Source: Euschistus heros (Eukaryota > Arthropoda > Insecta > Hemiptera > Pentatomidae). From it: a stretch of 64,000 bases of DNA. The notes under the pieces were generated by a model. That model saw only the letters and a program-made list of their open reading frames with translations, ran no database searches and had not been told where the DNA came from. Every line of letters starts with the position of its first letter. Position 1 is the first letter of the stretch. The stretch is taken from positions 1 to 64,000 of the forward strand of contig RCWM02000479.1 of the NCBI GenBank assembly GCA_003667255.2, given 5' to 3'. Position numbers and translations under genes: made by a program. Shown here piece by piece: positions 54,575 to 64,000 of this stretch.

Positions 54575-55070
54575 GTTTTCCTTGATGAGAAAGGTCCAAA
54601 TACAAAATACTGATATTGGAATTTAGAGTTTTTTACCTGTTTCATATTGATCTGATATATAGAATATTTTTAGGTATATTAAGTCTATATATTTATATAG
54701 TTTTGGAAAGTGCGAACGTAAGTTTAGGATGTCAAATGTTGGAACCCGTCAGAGATTGAAGAGATCTAGTTGAGCAGAAACTGACTGACTGATAAGGTCA
54801 TGTTTCAACTATATACAACGGAAGTTGTGAGTAAATGGTTTGAAAAGTATTGTCGGCGAAAGGGAGAAATGAAGAAAGAAATAAAAAAAAAGAAGAAAAA
54901 AAAAAAGAATGGCAGTGTAAGTATTGTTTTATGTAGCTACCTCTGTAGTAGTTTTTCTTTTTTTTTTTTTATTCATACACAGTGAAACTACTTATTGTTG
55001 TTGGACGATCAATACGGAGTAGCGAACAGAAATAGCTCATAAACCCCAGCCGTTGCCGTGGATAAAGACT
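54575..55070. other. No gene recognised
   Basis: AT-rich with purine-rich and poly-A/poly-T patches at 54870-54910 and 54955-54972. Confidence 0.4.
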
Positions 55071-55072
55071 AT

Positions 55073-55297
55073 TCACTGTTTTCCGTAGGATTGAATAAAT
55101 ATCCAGAAGGAGATGGGATTAGAGACAAGACGTCCTATGTAAATAGTAAGGCTATTCCTATTGGTATCGCTGTCCTCCGGCGATAGTTGTCCCTTCTCAA
55201 TAGGACGAGGATCCTCCTCTCCATGTTTAACTAAGCCATGAGATCTACCAGCATTTGAATTCTCCGAACAATTCCAATCTACTTTACTATTTGCAGT
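55073..55297 (-). CDS. Candidate terminal exon of an unknown gene
   Basis: I do not recognise this protein. On the minus strand a pyrimidine-rich acceptor (TTCTATTTTTCATGTTCGCAG, split here only by eye) is followed by 74 open codons and TGA. The text is TANSKVDWNCSENSNAGRSH then GLVKHGEEDPRPIEKGQLSP and EDSDTNRN, hydrophilic and protein-like, with a more hydrophobic end. Base composition is richer in GC than its surroundings. No partner exon was found, and an open frame of this length could occur by chance. Confidence 0.25.
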   Translation of the reverse strand, partial: TANSKVDWNCSENSNAGRSHGLVKHGEEDPRPIEKGQLSPEDSDTNRNSLTIYIGRLVSNPISFWIFIQSYGKQ

Positions 55298-55299
55298 CT

Positions 55300-56079
55300 G
55301 CGAACATGAAAAATAGAATTACAGGTTTCATCAAGGGTTGTATAAATTTTAATATTTTTTATTTAGTTATTAAAATCAATTGTCAATTAGCAAAATTCAT
55401 TCAGCTATTAGCCTGATCAATAAAGGTTTCGTGTCGCAACTAATTAGCGGAATGCTGAATTTTTGCAGGATGTTATATAAATAAAGTATATACTAAAAAA
55501 ACACAAAGTCCCGACCCCCATCCCTCTTGCTCCCCCCCCCCCCCCCCTTCAGCAACATTACAAGTACAGAACTCTGGTTATATGCCGACAGCTCGAAAAC
55601 TAATGATGTTATCGGGGTGTTCTTTTTTTTTTATTTTACTTCTAACAATATTATAAACAAATTATGTTATACACACTTTTTATGTAGATAGCTTAGTTAT
55701 AACCATATACATATTATATATAATACTTAATCATATACAGAAAACTGCCACTACAATAAACAAAAAGTAACTTCAACAAATTATAGATTTTTATCATTAC
55801 GTCTAGGAAAGAAATGTGCCAAACAAAACTTATAGATAATACGATAGGCTTTAAATTCATGTGTCTCATTACGCTTAATGTTAAAAGGATACCTTCATTG
55901 AGAGCGTTGAAAGAGTAGTGGACACCGGAGCGCCGGTCCCAGCAGGGCCGTGCTGAGGTGCACTACTGCATATGCAGCTGTTCATGATCATGAATAGTCA
56001 TTTAGTTGAAGTGCAGCAACAATGTAATAACGTTTAGTTTTAGGTTATTACTTCCAAAGTGCATTTTTTTGCTTAATAG
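55300..56079. other. No gene recognised; poly-C run near 55533-55548
   Basis: A small GC-rich patch lies at 55925-55985 (GGACACCGGAGCGCCGG). Otherwise AT-rich. Confidence 0.4.
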
Positions 56080-56600
56080 TTTACTTGTTGTATCACTTAG
56101 TACAGAAATTAGCATCGAAGATTCAACCTAAAAAAATAAAAAGACCTGACTGCTGGAAATTGTTCACAACCCTTAGGTCTAAATAAAAAGTCTTCCTCAA
56201 AATATTTTTGGATTTAGGAATAGGGGGGGGGGGGGGGGGTTGAAAGTCGTATGTTGCCGTTTGATATGGGAACTCGGGAAACGTTACTTTTAGAACATAT
56301 ATACATAAAACAGCCAATCAAATTTGCAACAAATTTCATTTTATTCCTTCCTTTCCAATATCATAATTTTAGAGCTGTGGGGGAGGGGAGCGAAAAATAG
56401 AAGATTTTTGACTTGATGTAAGTCGCAGTTTTCCGGAATAACACGTTTTGTTGGTACTCATTTGGCTATAACTCCGAAACTATTTGTCCGAATCAAACTT
56501 TTTTAGTGTATACTTTATGTACTAACACTCTGCAAAATTCAGTTTTCCCCTAATTAGTTGCGACAAAGCTTATTTTCTTACCTTCATTAACTTGGCTATA
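56080..56600. repeat. Dispersed repeat, longer copy of the 51.6-kb insert
   Basis: Shares TTTACTTGTTGTATCACTTA, a GACTGCTGGAAATTG block, a poly-G run (56222-56239) and GGCTATAACTCCG with 51598-51990, with small indels. This copy continues beyond the shared end (AAACTATTTGTCCGAATC). No coding capacity. Confidence 0.75.
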
Positions 56601-57184
56601 TATAATAATAATAATCTCTTTGTTGGAGCCTCCGCAAAATTCACTGTTTCTTTTGATCGAAGTTCCCAAACAATAATATAAAACTGTGGTAACTATAGCT
56701 AAAGAGAACAGATATAGCTCCAAATATCGGTATCTGATAAAATCGATGAAAAAGAAATCTCAATTATTGCTTTTATTTTTCAACTATTTATATTGATTCG
56801 TACCTGTCTTCATACTGTAGGCAATCAACGAATGTGCTGAAAAACATAAATAATTAAATAAGACATGTAATATCGTTATCATAGTTCTTGTAGCTGATGA
56901 AACAAGTGATGAGTCCATGTAGGATGTTGATGTCTAGTTATGTTAGTTGTCAGTCGAAAACATTGCTGTTTGCTGTCAGGATGTTGGGGCTGCCAGTTAT
57001 GTGGATAGGTAATGTGCTGTGATGGTGGTTATTACCAATCGCTGGAGTATTCCTGCTAAAGATGGTGGAGTTTACAAAATTTCAAAACAAGAAAAACCTG
57101 TCAGATTGTAAGAAAATGAAGAACGTATGTGGAAGTAGCGTATTGATACATTGGTTTCAGATCTCAACTGTTAAAATTCATTTT

Positions 57185-57300
57185 GTTGTGGACCTACGAA
57201 GTGAATCTTGATCTTCCCACCGTAGCTAGAATATGTTGGTAACCTTCCTGCCCTGGATCAAGTACAGAAGGATGTTAAGCCCCAAATAAAAACATAAAAA
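57185..57300 (+). mobile_element. SINE S1 3' part
   Basis: CTAGAATATGTTGGTAACC and AAGCCCCAAATAAAAACATA match the body and tail of the S1 copies at 9.3 and 20.2 kb. Confidence 0.6.
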
Positions 57301-57829
57301 GGAACTGCCGTATCGATTCTACATAGAAGAATGATGTACCTTCTATCATTGAGTTGCTCTAGGTCTTATAAAATAAGTCAGCGACATCCATAACTTATTC
57401 AGTTGTAATATCCTCTAAAATTTAAAATAATTTATTACTTAAATTAATAAAGCACTTATATTTAATAATATTTTCGTATAAACAAAATTGTAACTTATCA
57501 CCTTAATTCAGAAGGCGCTGAAGGTAATATCCAATTTTCTCCCCTCACCCCCTCCTCTCCCACTCTTCTCGTGTGTTCTCCTTTAGTTTGGATAAAGCTT
57601 CATTAATTCACATTATGCTTGGACCTCATATACCAAGGGTCGTATATTATCGCCTGTTATAAGAAAAGGATATTTTTTTTTTTCATGAGAAACATGTTCT
57701 GTGTTTTATTAAACGATACCATAAAGTGTTTCTGAGCTTGATTATATTAATAAAATTAAATGTCTAATAGAGATCATTTGAATTAATTTATGGTATGTGC
57801 TTTAATTTAATAAATAAACCTGTAACTCT
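57300..57829. other. No gene recognised
   Basis: AT-rich with a C/T-rich patch at 57539-57585. Confidence 0.4.
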
Positions 57830-58135
57830 GACAACCCATGAAGGTTCTTGGGTTCAGTACTTAGGTAAGGACGTACTGTTACTGAGCCAACGGTTGTGAA
57901 AGGAGGAGATTTGGCCTAAATTTCGCTCAACCGCCAGGTTTTTCCCATTTAAGAATACTCACTTTGTAGAGGCTGGGTGTGCCCCAGGAGGGGGGGGGGG
58001 TCTCCCGACCCTGAAATCGAGCTTGGAACCAAAATAACAGAAAATAATTTTTTCTGCCTTCAGTAGGTCTCGAACTCGGGACCGGGAGCTTGGTGGTCAA
58101 GTGCCTTATTCACTGAGCTACGCGCTTAAGACAAT
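57830..58135 (-). mobile_element. tRNA-derived SINE, complete head
   Basis: On the minus strand the head GCGCGTAGCTCAGTGAATAA (A box) and CGAGTTCGAGACC (B box) resemble a tRNA gene, but the acceptor stem does not pair. The body, with GGGTGTGCCCCAGGAG and CGCTCAACCGCCAGG on the plus strand, matches the copy at 18.43-18.7 kb. A C-run variant lies at 57992-58001. Confidence 0.7.
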
Positions 58136-58379
58136 TTAAAAAAAGACTCGGTACAACAATTATTTAAGTATTTTTTAAATGATTTGGGAATTTTTTATTT
58201 TATTTATTTATTTTTTTTTAATCATCTGGTCTCTCGTTCTTTTGCAATAAACAACGTGGGAATGACTCAGCTGTTAGAAATACGCTGATTCGTTGAAGCG
58301 ATTTTTATTAATTCACGATTTTTATATTTTGGTCCATAACCTGTCACCTATACATCCAATCAATATACTAATAGGTCTA

Positions 58380-59680
58380 CCAGGTATGCAAGTTTAAAAT
58401 GTCGTTTATTTCTTAAAATATATACACAGTAATTTAAAAAAAAGTATAATATATTTTATTCAAAGTACTGACCCTCGCTTTCTACACATTTTGTCCATCT
58501 CTCGGGCAATATATGGATACCATTCCAACAGAATGCTTCATCTTTATTTGAAATCCATTCATCGAGCCATTTTCGTACGTTTTCGAAATTGTTGAAGTGT
58601 TGCTCCGCCAATGAGTGTCCCATCGATGAGAAGAGGTGATAATCAGAAGGCGCCAGGTCAGGTGAATACGGCGGGTGGGGTAGGAGTTCCCAACCAAGCG
58701 AAGAAATCGTTTCCTTAGTCAATCTGGCTGAATGTGCAGGAGCGTTATCATGCTGAAGAATGACTTTGGCGTGCCTGTGAGCCCATTCTGGGCGTTTTTT
58801 CGATCAATGCGTGACTCAAATTGATCATTTGTTGTCGGTAGCGCTCGGTATTGACTGTTTCGCCGGGTTTGAGAAGCTCGTAGTAGACTACTCCCTTCTG
58901 ATCCCACCACACACACAGCATTGTCTTCTTCCCAAAACGATCCGGTCTTGCACTCGATGTGGATGGTTGTCCTGGCGTTACCCATGATTTTTTTCGTTTG
59001 GGATTCTGAAAATAAATCCATTTTTCATCGCCAGTTACAATTTGATGCAAAAAAACCCTTTCTTTCGTGGCGTAAAAGCAGCATTTCGCACACAGTTTTT
59101 CGTTTTTTTTTTTTCCATCCTCTGTCGTTCGTCCAATTCATGTGGAACCCATTTTCCAACCTTTTGAATCTTTCCCATAGCTCTCAGGCGATCGGAAATG
59201 GCTTGCCTAGTGACATTCAACTGTTCTGCCATCATTTGTTGGGTTTGGGTATTGTCTTCGTCTAATAAAGATTGCAATTCGAAGTCCTCAAACTTTTTTG
59301 GTAGATTTTCTCGTTTTTGATCAGTAACATCAAAATCACCACGTTTGAAACTTTGAAACCAACGTTCACATGTCCTGACGGTTGGAGCAACATCGCCATA
59401 AGTCTCAACAAGAATTCGATGACATTCAGATGCCTTTTTCTTTTGATTAAATAAGAAAATCATGACATGCCGCAAATGCTCTTTATTTGGCTTAAAATTA
59501 GACATTTTTAACACCAAAGAAAGGTATGATACGTCCACGTAAACGACTTAAAAAAAACAACTGACTTTTGTAAACAAATGACTAACAAACAAAATAGCGT
59601 TTAGAGATAAGCAAATCCTTCAATAGGCTAAGAGCGCATTCTATTGGAATTAAAACGACATTTTAAACTTGCATACCTGG
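58380..59680 (-). mobile_element. mariner transposon, full length, 1301 bp
   Basis: Perfect 28-bp terminal inverted repeats (CCAGGTATGCAAGTTTAAAA, continuing TGTCGTTT) at 58380-58407 and 59653-59680. TA flanks both ends (58378-58379, 59681-59682). Length is typical of mariner. The single transposase gene is broken by frameshifts. Confidence 0.95.
58456..59505 (-). pseudogene. mariner (mauritiana-type) transposase, frameshifted
   Basis: Cut-and-paste transposase of the IS630-Tc1-mariner superfamily, D,D34D type. The N-terminal paired-like helix-turn-helix (start MSNFKPNKEHLRHVM at 59505; CERWFQSFKRGDFDV; WVPHELDERQ) is in one frame. A run of A's near 59110 and a T run near 59055 shift it. The second frame holds VTGDEKWIYFQNPKRKKSW with the first Asp and WWDQKGVVYYELLKPGETVN. 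An extra A near 58797 shifts to the third frame with HDNAPAHSA (second Asp) and YSPDLAPSDYHLF (third Asp), ending GQYFE. All three catalytic Asp codons survive, but the protein cannot be made from this copy. The intact TIRs could still be mobilised in trans. Confidence 0.93.
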
Positions 59681-60043
59681 TATAATCTTCTCTTGAATAT
59701 TTGGCAAAAATGCCGCTTCACATGGAGCATTATCTCTACCCGTTTCAAAGCCTACAGTGTCCTTTATAGGCTTAGATTCCAAACTACCATAAAATGGTTT
59801 TCCAACGATTTCTCTGATGAAAAAAATTGTGGGCTGAAATAATATCCTTATATTGCTACGACAAATGGTAAAATCGAGAAAAACATATTTACAGATCATA
59901 TTATTAATCAATAAATTAATAGTTCCAATTATAAGTTTCCAAATTACCCTCAGATTTCGGAGTTGTGTCTGAGCCCTCAGTGAAACGTGTAATGAAACTT
60001 GACGAATGTGAAACTCTACAATTTTTGATTGAGTGCTAAAATA

Positions 60044-60346
60044 AGCACTCAAAGCTTGTCTCATGTTAGTATCTGACTTTGAAATGTGTGGTGAAACGCG
60101 TTCCAGGAAGAAAGCAAACTGATCTTCAGATATTCTTGGCATATTTTAAAAACCTTCAGGGTGCTCGTTTCTTGGTTCAGTATCCGCGATTTTGTCCCGC
60201 ATTTTGTCTTGCGAGTATCCACTTCCTGACCCAAAAACGCTTTTTCTTTCGTTTTTTTGCCTTTCTACGTGACTCAATTTTTTCGCCAATATATCACTAA
60301 AAACTGAACTCAAAACTACACAATTTTCCAAGAGAAGCTCCTCCAT
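60044..60346 (-). pseudogene. PIF/Harbinger transposase N-terminal remnant
   Basis: The minus strand reads NEHPEGF, a stop, then NMPRISEDQFAFFLERVSP and HISKSDTNMRQAL. This follows the N-terminal pattern of PIF/Harbinger (HARBI1-like) transposases: E.PEGF.N.LRM....F..LL..V.P.I...DT.MR.A. Upstream codons to Met 60346 are basic and open. Downstream the catalytic DDE domain is not recognisable. The mariner lies about 360 bp further on and may have inserted in the same element. Confidence 0.6.
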
Positions 60347-60355
60347 GGTAGGTTC

Positions 60356-60357
<2 letters not shown>

Positions 60358-60400
<43 letters not shown>
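60358..60400. repeat. (TA)n microsatellite
   Basis: An uninterrupted TA tract of about 43 nt. Confidence 0.9.
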
Positions 60401-60403
<3 letters not shown>

Positions 60404-62583
60404 AAATAAACAACTCGGACTACTCGCGGTTTAACTTATGATCTACAGATATAGTGCTGCTATCAATAAAACTCTTTACTTCTGTTATTTTACCTGATCG
60501 TTTTGGATAATTTTATTTTCTGGAATAATCTTGTGCATTTTTTTTTCTTTGTGTTTCATCATTGTCAATTTTTTAAAAATAAAACTTTGTAGTATTTTCT
60601 GCGACGTGCATAATATTCATCAGCGGAATCAATTTCAATAATAATTTTATTAGTTTCCTCAACTGTTTATTAGTGTAATAAACGATGTCTAAACAAGATT
60701 AAAGACTAAGCCGCTAAGCTGGGATTAATAAATTTACTAACAATTAATGAGATGACTAATTTCCTGCAATTAATTTTAAGTTAATTAAGATCCTTTATCA
60801 CATCATATTATTTGTGATAATAAAGGTACAATACCATGTAACTGGATCAGCCAGGTATTTTAAAGGGTATTACGATTTAAATTACTGTAGAATCTTTTTT
60901 TTTTTAATATTCATAACTAATATTTACAATAAATAAATAATTGCGTTATATAAAAATAAGTTTATTCGCTGCGAATTTCGATGCTATAAAATTTTATTTC
61001 CTCTATAATCTCGTTTATTAAGTTTTTATATTTTATACGAAAGCATTAGCCGGTAATGATCGTGGAAGGGGCGTAATTGCGCTTTCTTTAGCATTGGCTT
61101 GAGGTTAATGAGAAATTAAGTATTAACTAAGCACTTTGTATGTTAATCGTATTAATCGCATTTTTATCGTATTAGCTCGCTATGATTTGAAGCATAAAAA
61201 AAAATATTGTAATTTTTTTATTTATGTAGTTTTATTTTATTCGCAACTACGGAATACTTAATCTAATAGTATCGATGTATTATTTGGTTTCTTGATATTC
61301 CTCAAGCAATCAAATGAGAAATATGGTTTGAACTTGAAATATTAAGTTTAAAAAATAATGAAGGTTTTGTTGACTGTAATAATGAATTACTTCTTCCTTA
61401 TTCATTATTACAGCCAACAATATAGTTATTATGAGCCAAATATGTTATATTTTTTTATTAATTTGTTGTGCTGACGCTTCGACATTTATTACAATTCATC
61501 TGAGTTAGAAAAAAATAAATGAGAAATAGTGAATTTGAAAGTGAAGGGAACATTGTATAAATAACTAATTTTACACCACGACCAGTACGCACCAAGAATA
61601 TAAAATCAAAAAAAAATTCTCATTTTTAGACTTTTTCTAGTTATCGAAGGTCAAATGCGTAAAATTAGTTTGAATTTAAATTTCAAATGTTTTTACTTTT
61701 GAAATATATTGTCTCAAAACTTTGACAATAATTATAAATTAAAAAAATTGTGCACAGCATTAACGTATGTTTTTCATTAATAAAAAATAAATGTTGTTTT
61801 TCTAGAACTATAAAAAAAATTCTTTTTTTAAATAAATAAATCTTATTTCGCTAGGATACTATTCTATCTCCTCTTTGCCATGTTTCATCGTGTGACAATA
61901 TAGCAATCAGATATTTTTTTTATTATAACATGATGTTTATTCTCTTATAGTTCTGTCTCCAAGGTAAAAAGTAATACTCAATTATTTTGATTTTTCAGTG
62001 TAATATTCAGTGTAACGTAGTATCAATTAAATGTATTATATATAATTTATTAGCTGCATCCAAATACACCTTATATTTAAAAGAACAAGCTCATGCGGTA
62101 ATACTGTCTAGTTCTAGAGTAAAAATTGATTAAAACAGTCAACTGTAATGAAAGTTTATGTTTTTGCTGCGTTGTTTATCATTCATGATAAGGATTTAAT
62201 AAGATGTTAGGCAACGTTTCAGCGAAGGCATAATTGTTATTTTATTGAACCATGAAAGTTTTTTATTTTTATTTTTTCTTTATCCTCCAATAACAATTGG
62301 ATGAATGTATTTTGTTTTGCCTTCCCAGCATTTTAAGATTGGTTACTACTATGATCCTGGCACCTCAGTTAACTGTATGTCTTCGTTTTCATATCGAGTG
62401 ATAGAGTTAGGGGGGAATCACTCTGCTAGCGATGTATATTAATTTTTGTTATTAATGAGTATGAATAATAATAGTTATGAGAGGTACCTAACGGATGATT
62501 ACACTCTTGAAACATAGTTTGTCTCCGAAATAACATGTTAAAAAATGTCTATGAATAACATTATAGCCATGATTCATAGACTG

Positions 62584-62614
<31 letters not shown>

Positions 62615-62730
62615 GATCTATTATTCTAATTAACTTATTATATAATTTAAAAATATCCTAATATTGAATAATATTACTTAGGACTAAAACATTTTAAAAA
62701 AAATATTAACCTTCGAAAGTTGATATGACT
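60401..62730. other. Long AT-rich stretch, no gene seen
   Basis: No element ends, tRNA-like boxes or protein families were recognised. A poly-T run lies at 62588-62614. A small GC-richer patch lies at 61049-61105. Confidence 0.5.
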
Positions 62731-62734
62731 TTTG

Positions 62735-62960
62735 TTTAATCAGATACACAGCCTGGTTTGGAATATCCCAAGTTACCCTGAGATAGGAGACGACGAGAGG
62801 GGTTGTGGATCAAGGATTCAGCTTATTATTCTAATAGGACGGCTAACGTTCGGGCGCCACGTCACATCACCTCAGCAACTAATTCCGTCGCCTTGCTTGG
62901 GAGCTCTCGGGGGATGTTGCAGCTTCTATTCAGGGCTTCGATCCCTTCCAGGAAGCTAAT
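62735..62960. other. GC-richer island, no convincing ORF
   Basis: Runs from CAGCCTGGTTTGGAATATCC to CAGGAAGCTAATGAG. Each strand has a moderately long frame, but neither shows a domain or clean splice pair. It could be an exon or regulatory DNA. Confidence 0.3.
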
Positions 62961-63022
62961 GAGTTCTTCGAATTGTGTCTAGGGGGTTGATATTCAATAT
63001 AACTTCGTCTTATGATCTGGTT

Positions 63023-64000
<978 letters not shown>

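Noticed and set aside
58060..58132. tRNA gene on the minus strand
   Set aside because: It is tRNA-like, but there is no paired acceptor stem, and it is joined to the SINE body shared with 18.4 kb.
62732..62959. 75-codon ORF as a confident exon
   Set aside because: No recognisable domain or convincing splice sites. Kept only as a GC-richer island.

Overview
The window is AT-rich, transposon-packed nuclear DNA from an animal, most likely an arthropod (insect or crustacean). The evidence is an errantivirus-type endogenous retrovirus with env, a Jockey-clade LINE family in at least twelve copies, a mauritiana-type mariner, and Inr/TATA promoters of arthropod type in the LTRs. Long homopolymers, (TA)n tracts and poly-G/C runs are frequent. 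No rRNA gene, true tRNA gene or CRISPR array is visible.

Layout. 0-10 kb: old direct repeats, Jockey 3' ends, two Tc1-like non-autonomous elements, a tRNA-derived SINE and GC-richer non-coding islands. 10-13 kb: a nest in which one Jockey copy sits inside another, with a pogo/Tigger remnant beside them. 14.9-15.4 kb: a near-perfect palindrome with 218-bp arms. 17.3-18.0 kb: a DNA transposon with a perfect 8-bp target duplication. 18.4-25.3 kb: SINE and LINE remnants, a GATA/T-box-like island and a small TIR element. 25.35-32.24 kb: a complete-looking errantivirus on the minus strand (LTR-gag-pol-env-LTR) with uninterrupted ORFs. 32.2-33.5 kb: Jockey and hAT remnants. 33.70-33.82 kb: the best host-gene candidate, a spliced exon resembling a KIND domain. 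34-50 kb: a minisatellite split by a Jockey insertion, RTE-like LINE remnants, a hAT element and more Jockey pieces. 51-54.7 kb: a Jockey copy interrupted by a 393-bp segment with 42-bp flanking repeats and by a deleted Gypsy element with intact LTRs and a 5-bp target duplication. 58.4-59.7 kb: a full-length but frameshifted mariner beside a PIF/Harbinger remnant. The remainder is AT-rich DNA without recognisable genes.

How the parts relate. The sequence reads as one or more large introns or intergenic regions colonised in successive waves: old LINE, SINE and DNA-element debris, then Jockey insertions with readable 10-bp target duplications, then young LTR elements. The points most worth following are the errantivirus (intact ORFs, but Asn where the third catalytic residue of integrase should be, and no matching flanks), a Gypsy derivative whose LTR is complementary to the site just downstream of it (possible self-priming), and a dispersed repeat carrying a hammerhead-like core that also forms the large palindrome.
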